Part shown: positions 9,310 through 17,618 of the stretch, one piece after another
Layout: each line of letters starts with the position of its first letter
How positions within the stretch are numbered: position 1 is the first letter of the stretch
Source: Georgenia_B sunbinii
GTDB taxonomy: Bacteria; Actinomycetota; Actinomycetes; Actinomycetales; Actinomycetaceae
Reading direction: 5' to 3' (one strand)
Length of the DNA stretch: 64,000 nt
NCBI RefSeq assembly: GCF_036421855.1
Contig: NZ_JAZGOK010000008.1
The notes under the pieces: generated by a model
Databases searched by the model: none
Seen by the model: the letters and a program-made list of their open reading frames with translations, nothing else
What the model was told of the DNA's origin: nothing
Translations under genes and position numbers: made by a program

Positions 9310-10517
9310 GTCGAGTAGGCGCTGTTCTCGTGGACGTAGTCGTGGGTGAGGTCGTTGGTCCAGACCGTCGCCTCGGCGTCGCCCGCGTGGAGGTGGATGT
9401 CGATGTGCACCTCGCGGTGGGCGGCGAGGTCGACGCCGGCGGGGTCCTCGGCGACCGCGCTCGCCCGGCACACCTGGACGCCGTTGATCGTCACGTCGAG
9501 CAGGGTCGGGTCGAACGGGGCGACGTCCTCGGGAACGGTGCCCACCTGGGCGATGATCCGGCCCCAGTTCGGGTCGTTGCCGAAGAGCGCTGCCTTGACG
9601 AGGTTGGACCGGGTGACGGCCCGGGCCACGGCGACCGCGGCGTCCTCGCTGCTGGCACCGAGCACGCGCACCGCGACGTCGTGGCTCGCGCCCTCCGCGT
9701 CGGCGATGAGCGCGCGGGCGAGCCGGGCGCACACCTCGGTGACGGCGGCGGCGAAGGCGGCGGGGTCGGGGGTGACGCCGCTGGCCCCGGAGGCGAGGAG
9801 GGTGACGGTGTCCGAGGTGGACATCGCGCCGTCGGAGTCGATCCGGTCGAAGGTGGTGCGGGTCGCGGCCCGGAGCGTGGCGTCGGCCTGCGCGGCGTCG
9901 ACGACGGCGTCGGTGGTGACCACGGCCAGCATGGTCGCGAGCGCGGGGGCGAGCATCCCGGCGCCCTTGGCCATCCCGCCGACCGTCCAGGTGCCGGACT
10001 CGTCCTGCACCGTGACGTGTGCCGTCTTGGGCACCGTGTCGGTGGTCATGATCGCGGTCGCGGCGTCGGGGCCGCCGTCGGTGGAGAGCGCATCGATCGC
10101 GGGGGCGATCCCGGCGAAGAGCGTCTCGTGCGCGAGCCGGACGCCGATGAGCCCGGTGGAGCAGACGACGACGTCACCGGCGGAGATGCCCAGCCCGGCG
10201 GCGACCATCTCGGCGGTGTGGTGGGAGTCGGCGAAGCCCTCGGGACCGGTGAAGACGTTCGCGCCGCCGGAGTTGAGCACGATGGCGCTGATGACGCCGT
10301 CGGCGACGACCTGGCGCGACCAGATCACCGGTGCGCCGACCACCCGGTTGGCGGTGAAGACGGCGGCGCCGGCCTGCAGCGGCCCGTCGTTGACGACGAT
10401 GGCCAGGTCCGGCTTGCCGGAGGCCTTGAGGCCCGCGGTGATGCCCGAGGCCCGGAACCCGCCCGGCGCGGTGACGCCGGCGGAGGTGATGGTCTCGGAG
10501 ACGCTGCTCTCGGTCAC
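9306..10517 (-). CDS. argJ: Glutamate N-acetyltransferase / amino-acid acetyltransferase
   Basis: Recycles the acetyl group from N-acetylornithine to glutamate. The 403-residue proenzyme contains the self-cleavage motif KGAGMLAPALATMLA, in which the Thr of ATM becomes the N-terminal nucleophile of the beta chain. The GTG at 10517 overlaps the argC stop (GTGA). The presence of argJ with no argE or argA nearby indicates the cyclic pathway, and the enzyme may be bifunctional. Confidence 0.96.
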   Translation of the reverse strand: MTESSVSETITSAGVTAPGGFRASGITAGLKASGKPDLAIVVNDGPLQAGAAVFTANRVVGAPVIWSRQVVADGVISAIVLNSGGANVFTGPEGFADSHHTAEMVAAGLGISAGDVVVCSTGLIGVRLAHETLFAGIAPAIDALSTDGGPDAATAIMTTDTVPKTAHVTVQDESGTWTVGGMAKGAGMLAPALATMLAVVTTDAVVDAAQADATLRAATRTTFDRIDSDGAMSTSDTVTLLASGASGVTPDPAAFAAAVTEVCARLARALIADAEGASHDVAVRVLGASSEDAAVAVARAVTRSNLVKAALFGNDPNWGRIIAQVGTVPEDVAPFDPTLLDVTINGVQVCRASAVAEDPAGVDLAAHREVHIDIHLHAGDAEATVWTNDLTHDYVHENSAYST

Positions 10518-11587
10518 GGCGCGACTCCCACGGTGCTCAGGCCGCGCTGCTCGGGCAGGCCGAGCGCGAGGTTCATCGACTGGACGGCGGCGCCGGCGGT
10601 GCCCTTGACGAGGTTGTCGATGGCACAGATCGCCACGACGCGGCCGGCGCGCTCGTCGACGGTCACCTGGACGTGCGCGCTGTTGGAGCCGAGGGTGGCG
10701 GCGGTGGTGGGCCACTGCCCCTCAGGCAGCAGGTGGAGGAAGGGCTCGTCGGCGCACGCCTGCTGCCAGGCGGCACGCACCTGGTCCGCCGTCGCCCCGG
10801 GGGTGAGCGGCGCGGTGACGGTGGCGAGGATGCCGCGGGCCATCGGGACGAGGGTGGGCGTGAACGAGATCCGCACCGAGCCGGCCCCGGCGCGCTGCAG
10901 GTTCTGCTCGATCTCCGGGACGTGCCGGTGGCTGCCGCCGACGGCGTAAGGCACCGCGGTGCCCAGGCCCTCGCTGGCGAGCAGGTGCGGCTTGAGGGAC
11001 TTCCCGGCACCGGAGTAGCCGTTGGCCAGCACCGCGACGATGTCGCCGGAGTCGACGACGCCGGCGCTGACGCCGGGCTGCAGCGCGAGCGTGACGGCGG
11101 TGACGTTGCAGCCGGGCACCGCGATGGTGCGGGCGTCGCGCAGCAGCGCGCGCTGGGCCGCGGCGGGGCCGGTGGTCTCCCCGGCGTGGCGCAGCTCGGG
11201 CATGCCGTAGGGCCAGGCGCCGGCGAACTGCCCGCCGTAGAACGCGTCCCAGGCGGCGGCGTCGGTGAGCCGGTGGTCGGCGCCGAGGTCGAGGAGCAGC
11301 GGGGTGGGCCCGGGCAGCGCCTCGATGGCGGCGGTCACCTCGCCCGAGGCGCCGTGGGGCAGGCCGAGGACGACGACGTCGTGCTCGGCGAGCCGCGCCG
11401 CGTCGGTGGGCTCGAGCACCCGGCCGGCGAGCGGCACGAGGTGCGGCTGGTGACTCCCGAGGAGGTCACCGGCGCTGGAGTGCGCGGTCAGCGCCCCGAT
11501 CTCGACGTCAGGATGGTTGAGGAGCAGGCGCAGGACCTCGCCACCCGCATACCCACTCGCCCCGGCAACAGCCACAGATACAGTCAC
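10514..11587 (-). CDS. argC: N-acetyl-gamma-glutamyl-phosphate reductase
   Basis: NADPH-dependent reduction of N-acetylglutamyl phosphate. The product (357 residues from this start) opens with VAVAGASGYAGGEVLRLL, the Rossmann loop, and has the catalytic cysteine in VPGCNVTAVTL. A GTG six codons further upstream (11605) is in frame. The GTG at 11587 is preferred because it matches homologues and lies 7 nt after a TATAGT -10 hexamer, implying a leaderless mRNA. It is the first gene of the arg operon. Confidence 0.93.
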   Translation of the reverse strand: MTVSVAVAGASGYAGGEVLRLLLNHPDVEIGALTAHSSAGDLLGSHQPHLVPLAGRVLEPTDAARLAEHDVVVLGLPHGASGEVTAAIEALPGPTPLLLDLGADHRLTDAAAWDAFYGGQFAGAWPYGMPELRHAGETTGPAAAQRALLRDARTIAVPGCNVTAVTLALQPGVSAGVVDSGDIVAVLANGYSGAGKSLKPHLLASEGLGTAVPYAVGGSHRHVPEIEQNLQRAGAGSVRISFTPTLVPMARGILATVTAPLTPGATADQVRAAWQQACADEPFLHLLPEGQWPTTAATLGSNSAHVQVTVDERAGRVVAICAIDNLVKGTAGAAVQSMNLALGLPEQRGLSTVGVAP

Positions 11588-11589
11588 CC

Positions 11590-11601
11590 GTATAACTATA
11601 C
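11590..11601 (-). promoter_or_regulatory. ARG-box-like operator on the argC -10 element
   Basis: The perfect dyad GTATA-GT-TATAC resembles the centre of ArgR boxes and includes the -10 hexamer TATAGT (11595-11600, minus strand). It ends 2 bp before the argC GTG, so bound ArgR would block RNA polymerase. No convincing -35 was found. A second half-box, usual for ArgR, was not recognised. Confidence 0.5.
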
Positions 11602-11665
11602 ACACCGGTGGATGGTTGCCAAGTGGTGCGTCGCTCCGCTCGGCCGCTCAGTGACGTCCACCCGG

Positions 11666-12157
11666 CTACTCGGTGACGTCCGCCCGCAGCGCCGCGTCGA
11701 TCCCGCCGGCCCACGAGCGCACGGCGTCCCAGTCGCGCAGGTCGCCCTTCGGAGCGCGGGTGAGGCGGACGACCGACCGCTCCCGCAGCCCGAGCACGGC
11801 CTCGTCGAGCCGTCCGGCGAACGCGGCGGCACCGACCGGCGCGATGTCGGCGACGAGGCTCGACTCGACGGTGGCCGGGTCGTCGGCCTCGATGCCGGCG
11901 AGCCCGACGGAGAACATCCACACCGGCAGCTGCGCCAGCTGCTCGGCGTGCTGCGAGGCGAACACCCTGGCGTCGGCCATCCACCGGCTCATGTAGACGG
12001 CGGAGCCGAGCACGACGGCCTGCGCGTCCCCGATGGTCGCCTCGGTGATCGGTTCGCGCCGGACGTCGTGGCCGCGCGAGCCGAGCTCGACGGCGATGGC
12101 GTCGGCGATCTCACCGGTGGACTCATGCTTCGTGGCTGCTACGACGAGGATGCGCAT
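11666..12157 (-). CDS. Flavodoxin domain-containing protein
   Basis: The 163-residue protein starts MRILVVAATKHESTGEIADAI, which matches the FMN phosphate-binding loop of the flavodoxin/HemG-like group. It continues with VVLGSAVYMSRW and WMFSVGLAG, where flavin-contacting loops are expected. It probably binds FMN and moves electrons or acts as a small oxidoreductase; the partner is unknown. The ATG at 12157 is used because homology begins exactly there. Confidence 0.8.
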   Translation of the reverse strand: MRILVVAATKHESTGEIADAIAVELGSRGHDVRREPITEATIGDAQAVVLGSAVYMSRWMADARVFASQHAEQLAQLPVWMFSVGLAGIEADDPATVESSLVADIAPVGAAAFAGRLDEAVLGLRERSVVRLTRAPKGDLRDWDAVRSWAGGIDAALRADVTE

Positions 12158-12233
12158 GCCTCTACTGTCCTGGGCCGGGCGGCGCTGCACGAGGGACCTT
12201 CGTCCGGCCCTGCCTCTGCGCCGCTCGCCCGGC

Positions 12234-12878
12234 TCACCTACCGCGCTGCAGCCACTCCAGCACCGCGAGGACGCGACGGTGGTCGTCCTGCGACGGCGGG
12301 AGGTCGAGCTTGTCGAAGATCGCCGAGACGTGCTTCTCCACCGCCTTGAGGCTGACGACGAGCGCCCTGGCGACGGCGCCGTTCGTCAGTCCCTCCGCCA
12401 TCAGGCCGAGGACCTCGCGCTCCCGCGGCGTGAGTCGCTGGAGCGGTGTCGCGCGCCGGGCGGCGAACAGCTGGGAGACGACGGTCGGGTCGAGCACGGT
12501 GCCGCCGGCGACGACCCGCTCGAGCGCCTCGGACAGCTCGTCGAGCGCCGAGACCCGGTCCTTGAGCAGGTAGCCGACGCCCCCGCCGGTGGCGAGCAGG
12601 TCCCCGGCGTAGGACTCCTCGACGTACTGGGACAGCACCAGCACCGCCGTCCCGGGCAGCTCGGCGCGGACCGCGAGCGCCGCGCGCAGCCCCTCGTCGG
12701 TGAACGACGGCGGCATCCGGACGTCGACGACGGCGACGTCGGGCCGGTGCTCACGGACCGACGCGAGCAGCGCGTCCCCGTCCCCGACGGCGTCGACCAC
12801 CTCGCAGCCGGCCTCGCCGAGCAGCAGCACGAGTCCTTCTCGCAGGAGCACCGAGTCCTCGGCCAGCACGACGCGCAC
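12234..12878 (-). CDS. Two-component response regulator, NarL/FixJ family
   Basis: The 214-residue protein has a receiver domain (acidic pair ED near residue 8, phospho-acceptor Asp in VAVVDVRMP, Lys in LLKDR) and a LuxR-type helix-turn-helix (LTPREREVLGLMAEGLTNGA, about residues 148-205). It follows the histidine kinase by 9 nt and is almost certainly its partner. The trigger and targets are not evident. Confidence 0.93.
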   Translation of the reverse strand: MRVVLAEDSVLLREGLVLLLGEAGCEVVDAVGDGDALLASVREHRPDVAVVDVRMPPSFTDEGLRAALAVRAELPGTAVLVLSQYVEESYAGDLLATGGGVGYLLKDRVSALDELSEALERVVAGGTVLDPTVVSQLFAARRATPLQRLTPREREVLGLMAEGLTNGAVARALVVSLKAVEKHVSAIFDKLDLPPSQDDHRRVLAVLEWLQRGR

Positions 12879-12887
12879 GCCGCGACC

Positions 12888-14168
12888 CTACGGGATCAGC
12901 GCCCGCACCAGCGTGCCACCGCCGTCGGGGCTGGTGACCTCCAGCCGGCCGTCGACGCCGGCGAGCCGGTCCACCAGCCCGGCGAGCCCGTGCCCCTTGC
13001 CGACGTGGGCGCCGCCGACGCCGTCGTCGTGCACGACCACCTGCAGCACGCCGTCGTCGAGGTCGATCCGGACTGTCACCCGGCCGGCGCCGGAGTGCTT
13101 GGCCGCGTTCGCCAGTGCCTCGGTGACGACGAAGTAGGCGGCCGTCTCCCGGGCTGGTGCGAGGCGCTGGTCTGGTTCGAGGTCGCCGACCACCTCGACC
13201 GGGATCGGGCACTGCCCGGCGGCCGAGACCACCGCGGCGCGCAGCCCTCGGTCGACGAGGATCGGCGGGGCGATGCCGCGGGAGAGGGTGCGCAGCTCGG
13301 CCAGGCTGCCCTGGACGTGGCCGATGCTGGCGGTCACCAGCTGCTCGGCGGCCTTCTGGTCGCCGGCGGCCAGGCGGCGCTGGGCGGTCTGCAGGTCCAT
13401 CGAGATGCGGACCAGCCGCTGCTGCGGGCCGTCGTGCAGGTCGCGCTCGATCCGGCGCAGCGTCTCGGCCTCGGCTCCGACGACGGCGGCCCGGCTCTGC
13501 GTCAGCGCGTCGACCCGTTCCCGCAGGTGTGCGTCGCTTCGGGCGCCGAGTGTGATCCGGGCCCAGCCCGCGTGGAGCAGTACGAGGCCGCGCATCACCC
13601 ACGGCAGCGCGAGCAGCATGAGGATGCCGACGATCATGTAGCCGACGGTCTCCAGCCACGGGTCGATCGACAGGAGGTAGGCCAGGCCCTGGTTACCTGC
13701 CGGCAGCGCCCACTCGAAGAGCGGGTAGAGCGCGGCGGCGACGCCGACCGACCACCAGGTGACGGTGAGGACGAAGGTGACCAGCGAGATCGGGAAGTTG
13801 AGCAGCTGGTGGAGCAGGTCGAGCCAGCCCTGGCCGTGCCTGAGCCGCGCCACCACCCACGGCACCCGGCCGCCGGGGCTGCGGAAGCGTGGCACGTCGG
13901 TCATCGGGTGCCCGACCGCCGCCAGCCGCCGCCGCTCGAGGTTCCCCAGGGCGTTGGCGGCCGCGAGGCCCACCGCGAGCACGGCGAAGCCGATGAGCAG
14001 GATGACGAGCAGCGGCGCCGACGTCGAGATCGTCGCAACCATGAGCACGAAGCCGACGATCGCCAGCGGCAGGCTCAGCAGGAGGTAGCCGCTGTCCTGG
14101 GCCGCGCGGCGGTAGCGGCCGGTCGGGCTGGCCGGGTGGCGGGAGCGGGTGTTGGCTGTGGTGGTCAT
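12888..14168 (-). CDS. Sensor histidine kinase, NarL-partner type (HisKA_3)
   Basis: The 426-residue membrane kinase has about four to six hydrophobic segments in the first 230 residues, then the dimerisation/phospho-acceptor box RRIERDLHDGPQQRLV with its His, and a HATPase_c domain (NAAKHSG N-box, HDDGVGG, then GHGLAGL). The ATG at 14168 lies 1 nt after the acyltransferase stop; the frame is open upstream but only as Arg/Pro-rich sequence. The membrane half resembles the putative sensor domain of actinobacterial envelope-stress kinases. The ligand is unknown. Confidence 0.92.
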   Translation of the reverse strand: MTTTANTRSRHPASPTGRYRRAAQDSGYLLLSLPLAIVGFVLMVATISTSAPLLVILLIGFAVLAVGLAAANALGNLERRRLAAVGHPMTDVPRFRSPGGRVPWVVARLRHGQGWLDLLHQLLNFPISLVTFVLTVTWWSVGVAAALYPLFEWALPAGNQGLAYLLSIDPWLETVGYMIVGILMLLALPWVMRGLVLLHAGWARITLGARSDAHLRERVDALTQSRAAVVGAEAETLRRIERDLHDGPQQRLVRISMDLQTAQRRLAAGDQKAAEQLVTASIGHVQGSLAELRTLSRGIAPPILVDRGLRAAVVSAAGQCPIPVEVVGDLEPDQRLAPARETAAYFVVTEALANAAKHSGAGRVTVRIDLDDGVLQVVVHDDGVGGAHVGKGHGLAGLVDRLAGVDGRLEVTSPDGGGTLVRALIP

Positions 14169-14169
14169 A

Positions 14170-15573
14170 TCAGGCTCCGGTCCGTGCAGTGAGGGGCCCC
14201 AGCGGGGTGGTCGTGGGGGCGGTGGTCGACCGGCGGGGAAGCCATCGGTCGATGGTAGGGCGCCGCGGTGCCAGCACGACGAGCCCACCGGCGACGGCGA
14301 GGCTCGCCGCGACCGGGCCGAGCGGTCCGAGCGTGCCGAGCACCGCCGTCGGCGCGAATCCGCCGAGCGTCAGCCCGAGCATCCCGCCGCCGACGAGGAC
14401 CGTCGCCAGGGCCAGCCGCCCAGGGCCCGCGGTGCTGGCCGGCGCCGGCCACCGCTCGGCCGGGCCGAACAGCCGCACCGCGGCGACGAGGACGACGCCG
14501 AGCACGCCGAGCCACAGCGGCAGACCGAGGTACCACGCCGCGGAGAACGGCTCGGGCGTGGCCTGGCCGAGGCCGAGCAGCGCGGCACCACCGACGAGCA
14601 CGAGCGCCGGGGTGTGCCAGACGTAGGCGGTCATGACGAGCCCGGACAGCCGGTCGACGACCCGCGCGACCCGGACGTCCGCGACCCACCGGAGCACGGC
14701 GGGACGCAGCGCGAACGCCACCCCGAGCTGGCCGGCCGCGAGCGCGAGCAGCACCGCCGTGGGCGGACCCATGTTGGAGATCGCGTCGCCCGGCATCCCG
14801 ATCATGCTCGGCGGGTACGGGCCGAGCACCACCGCTCCTGCGACGACGGCGAACCCGCCCATCACCACCGCCAGCGCCCAGGTGCCGCGCAGCCACCACA
14901 GCCGGCCGGCGGCGTAGTGGACGCCGACCTGGTGGACGGCGCCCCACACGAGCAGGACGTTGACGTAGGCGAGTGCGACCGGCATCCCGAGCTCGAAGCG
15001 AGCAAGATCGACGACGACGGCGGCCAGCACCATCGCCACGACCTCCCCTCCCCGTGCCCGGGCCCCCAGCCGCACGAGCAGCGGCGCCAGCACCGTGATG
15101 AGGCTGTAGAGGGCGAGGAACCACAGCAGCGCCCCGACAAACCGCGCGGCGGTGTGCACCGGCTGCGCCGGCAGCCCGGCGGCGGTGAGCAGCGGCACGA
15201 GCGGCAGCCAGACGGCAGCGAGCACGAGGACCGGCACGGCGAGCCGGTACAGCCGGCGCCCCGCCCAGACGACCGCGCCGGTGCGTCGTCGTGCCCGGCT
15301 GATCCCGGCGGCCGCCCCGCCGGCGAAGAACACCAGCGGCATCACCTGGCTGAGCCACGTCACTGGCCACACCCAGTCGGTGGCGAACGCGTTGCCGGTC
15401 CGCAGCACGCCGTCGTCGAGGCTGAGCACCGGCATCAACCAGTGCTGGAGGATCACCAGCGCCATCGCGGCCAGCCGGAAGACGTCGATGAAGCGGTCAC
15501 GGCCGGCTGCTGCCGCTCCGGTGGCCGCCGGCGCGCTCGGCGCAGGGCGGGATGTCACGGCTGGAATGGTCAT
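14170..15573 (-). CDS. Acyltransferase family 3 membrane protein
   Basis: The 467-residue integral membrane protein has about ten transmembrane segments. The acyltransferase-3 opening RDRFIDVFRLAAMALVILQH contains the conserved Arg/Asp and His. Members transfer acetyl or other acyl groups to sugars, lipids or antibiotics at the envelope; the substrate here is unknown. The ATG at 15573 has a strong AGGAGG 8 nt upstream and was preferred over an in-frame start 57 bp earlier. It is likely co-transcribed with the kinase and regulator genes below it. Confidence 0.87.
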   Translation of the reverse strand: MTIPAVTSRPAPSAPAATGAAAAGRDRFIDVFRLAAMALVILQHWLMPVLSLDDGVLRTGNAFATDWVWPVTWLSQVMPLVFFAGGAAAGISRARRRTGAVVWAGRRLYRLAVPVLVLAAVWLPLVPLLTAAGLPAQPVHTAARFVGALLWFLALYSLITVLAPLLVRLGARARGGEVVAMVLAAVVVDLARFELGMPVALAYVNVLLVWGAVHQVGVHYAAGRLWWLRGTWALAVVMGGFAVVAGAVVLGPYPPSMIGMPGDAISNMGPPTAVLLALAAGQLGVAFALRPAVLRWVADVRVARVVDRLSGLVMTAYVWHTPALVLVGGAALLGLGQATPEPFSAAWYLGLPLWLGVLGVVLVAAVRLFGPAERWPAPASTAGPGRLALATVLVGGGMLGLTLGGFAPTAVLGTLGPLGPVAASLAVAGGLVVLAPRRPTIDRWLPRRSTTAPTTTPLGPLTARTGA

Positions 15574-15760
15574 GTCACCAGCCTCCTGGGCCGGCCGCGC
15601 CGGGTCAGTGGTGGCTCCCGGTGTCCTCATGGTGGGGCGTGCCCTACCTCGCCCCGAGGGTGGGCGTCCGGCTCCCCGGGCCCCGGGCCGCGCCGCTCAG
15701 GTCGCGGCGAGCCGCCGCCTCCAGTTGAGTGGGGGTCCCCCGACGAACAGGAGTAGACCG

Positions 15761-16276
15761 ATGGACACCTGGATCTGGATCGTCATCGGCGTCGTCGTAC
15801 TGGCGATCGTCATCGCCGTCGTCGTCGCAGCCATGAGGAGTGGTCAGCGCAAGCGCGCCGAAGAGGAGGAAGCCCAGCGGCGGCGCGAGCGCGAGCGTCA
15901 GGAGAAGGACCGCGCCCACGCTGCCGACCTCCGCACCCACGCCGAGGACCAAGACCTGGCCGCCCGTGAGCGTGAAGCGGCCGCCATGCAGGCGCAGGCC
16001 GAGGCCGAGCGGGCCAAGGTGGACGCGGCGCGGCTGGAGCAGGAGGCCCGGCAGCGCACCTCGGCGGCCGACGACGCGCGCGGCCAGGTGGAGCGTGAGC
16101 GCGCCGACGCCGACGCCATCGACCCCGACCTCGACCCCGAGCGGCAGCAGGCTGCCGAGCCGCGGCCGGCGGACGAGGAGCGGCCCGTCGTGGACCGGCC
16201 GGACGACGACGTGACCCCCGGCCGGCACGCCGCCCCCGGCCCCGACGCCCCGCCGCCCGCCCCGCCGGTGCGGTGA
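15761..16276 (+). CDS. Membrane-anchored coiled-coil protein of unknown function
   Basis: The 171-residue protein has one N-terminal transmembrane helix (WIWIVIGVVVLAIVIAVVVA), a highly charged Arg/Glu/Ala coiled coil (about residues 27-120) and a Pro/Asp-rich disordered tail. ATG at 15761 has AGGAG 7 nt upstream. It is divergent from the acyltransferase. It resembles in layout other actinobacterial cytosol-facing or surface coiled-coil proteins, but no function is claimed. Confidence 0.8.
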   Translation: MDTWIWIVIGVVVLAIVIAVVVAAMRSGQRKRAEEEEAQRRRERERQEKDRAHAADLRTHAEDQDLAAREREAAAMQAQAEAERAKVDAARLEQEARQRTSAADDARGQVERERADADAIDPDLDPERQQAAEPRPADEERPVVDRPDDDVTPGRHAAPGPDAPPPAPPVR

Positions 16277-16341
16277 GCCCCGCGGGAGGCTGAGCCCCGC
16301 GGGAGGCTGAGCCCGGCGGTGCGCTGAGCCCGGCGGTGCGC
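16274..16341. repeat. 17-bp tandem repeat, four units
   Basis: Two copies of TGAGCCCCGCGGGAGGC (16274, 16291) are followed by two copies of TGAGCCCGGCGGTGCGC (16308, 16325). The first unit contains the stop codon of the coiled-coil protein gene. The 17-nt period is not a codon multiple, so the array is not a protein repeat. Confidence 0.85.
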
Positions 16342-16345
16342 TGAG

Positions 16346-16380
16346 CCGGCCCGCAGCGACCCGTCGTCGCTGCGGGCCGG
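16346..16380 (+). terminator. Perfect 15-bp hairpin, likely terminator
   Basis: CCGGCCCGCAGCGAC pairs perfectly with GTCGCTGCGGGCCGG around a 5-nt loop. It lies 70 bp after the coiled-coil protein gene. There is no U tail, so termination is inferred from the stem alone. Confidence 0.6.
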
Positions 16381-16414
16381 TCGGCTGAAGGACGCGCCCG
16401 CCGTCGAGCACTGG

Positions 16415-16681
16415 TTGCTGACCATCGCCGACGACGGCGCCGTCGAGCTCCTCGCGGCCACCGACCCGCTGGTCGCTGCGGCGGGCGAGGACGACGACAA
16501 CACGCTGCTACTGAGCGCGGAGTTCCTCCAGCAGGCGCTCGGCGCGACCGGCCCCGGCCAGCTGCGGCTCTCGGCCGACGGCCCGATTGTCCCGCTGGCC
16601 ATCAGCCGGGCCGACGCCACCGCCCTCGGCCTGGCGGCGGCCGCCGCGCTCAACTCCGCCACCTCATGGGCCAGGGGGTGA
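16415..16681 (+). CDS. Small unidentified protein
   Basis: An 88-codon frame from a TTG, with strong GC3 bias and no obvious ribosome-binding site. The frame is open back to 16328, through the hairpin, without an ATG or GTG. Its middle (LLLSAEFLQQALG, then DGPIVPLAI) weakly recalls the last domain of DNA polymerase beta-clamps, as also seen fused to some actinobacterial regulators. That likeness is only by eye. It may be a real small protein or the remnant of a larger gene; it faces the SDR gene tail to tail. Confidence 0.4.
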   Translation: MLTIADDGAVELLAATDPLVAAAGEDDDNTLLLSAEFLQQALGATGPGQLRLSADGPIVPLAISRADATALGLAAAAALNSATSWARG

Positions 16682-16729
16682 CTCAGCACCTGGGTGGTGA
16701 CCCGAGCGGAGGAGTGCGTTGCGGGCCGG

Positions 16730-17506
16730 TCAGGTGACCCGCAACCGGCGCGCCCCACCGGGGCCGCCGGCGGCGATCTCCTCGCGCAGCGACGCCGAGG
16801 TGTCCGCGCCGGCCCGCACGTAGCAGCCGGAGAGTGCGTCGAGCTCGCCGCCCGCGAGCGCGAGGAGCAGGTCGACGACGTCCGCCGGGTCGGTCCACTC
16901 GGTACGGCCCTCGTGGAGGCGCATCGAGGTGCTCATGTCGGTACGGACCACGCCGGGCGCGAGCTCGAACGCGCGCAGCCCGCGGTCGAAGCCCGCCTCG
17001 TGCAGCGCGCCGCCGATCCGCAGCAGCGCCGTCTTGGAGACGTTGTAGGCGGTGGCGACCGCGTTGTCGCGGGTACCGGCGCCGGAGTTCAGGTCGACGA
17101 TGCGCCCGCCGCCGCGCGCGAGCATGCCCGGCACGACGGCGTGGCTGACGAGGAACGGACCTCGCACGTTGGTCTCCACGACCCGCCACCACTGCTCGGG
17201 GTCGGCCTCCCACAGCGGGACCTCGGCGTCGAGCAGACCGGCGTTGTTGACGAGCAGGTCGATCGAGCCGAGCTCGTCCTCCGCCCGGGCCACCGCGCCG
17301 CGCACGGCGGCGGCGTCGGTGACGTCGGCGGCCACCACCACCGCTCGGCGGCCGGCGGCGCGGACCGCGGCGGCCACCTCGGCGAGGCGGGCCTCGTCCC
17401 GTGCCAGCAGCGCGACGTCGAGGCCAGCCTCGGCCAGCCCGACCGCGACTGCCCGACCGATCCCCCGGGAGGCGCCGGTGACCAGCGCGGTGCGAGCGGG
17501 CGGCAC
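16730..17506 (-). CDS. SDR family oxidoreductase
   Basis: Classical short-chain dehydrogenase/reductase: TGASRGIG cofactor loop, NNAG (LLVNNAGLL), and the YxxxK pair in TAYNVSKTAL. From GTG 17506 the protein has 258 residues, normal for the family. An in-frame GTG at 17626, overlapping the pheT stop, would add 40 residues made of the 18-bp repeat array (ADSGIVTDSRLVTDS). Because the repeat is non-coding elsewhere, the shorter start is preferred, though neither has a clear ribosome-binding site. The substrate is unknown. Confidence 0.88.
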   Translation of the reverse strand: MPPARTALVTGASRGIGRAVAVGLAEAGLDVALLARDEARLAEVAAAVRAAGRRAVVVAADVTDAAAVRGAVARAEDELGSIDLLVNNAGLLDAEVPLWEADPEQWWRVVETNVRGPFLVSHAVVPGMLARGGGRIVDLNSGAGTRDNAVATAYNVSKTALLRIGGALHEAGFDRGLRAFELAPGVVRTDMSTSMRLHEGRTEWTDPADVVDLLLALAGGELDALSGCYVRAGADTSASLREEIAAGGPGGARRLRVT

Positions 17507-17512
17507 CCCGTC

Positions 17513-17602
17513 GACAATCCCGCTGTCGGTGACAAGTCTGCTGTCGGTGACAAGTCGGCTGTCGGTGACAATCCCGCTGTCGGCGACAAGCCGGCTGTCG
17601 GC
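17513..17602. repeat. 18-bp tandem repeat array, locus 2 (5 units)
   Basis: Units begin at 17513, 17531, 17549, 17567 and 17585, for example GACAATCCCGCTGTCGGT and GACAAGTCTGCTGTCGGT. Each core runs GACA-N7-TGTC, a partial dyad. The array fills the space between the pheT stop and the likely SDR start and would be translated if SDR began at 17626. Confidence 0.92.
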
Positions 17603-17618
17603 GGGCGGGACCTCGGGG

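Noticed and set aside
9330..10949. 539-codon plus-strand open frame across argJ and argC
   Set aside because: Antisense to argJ and argC, with composition typical of a shadow frame.
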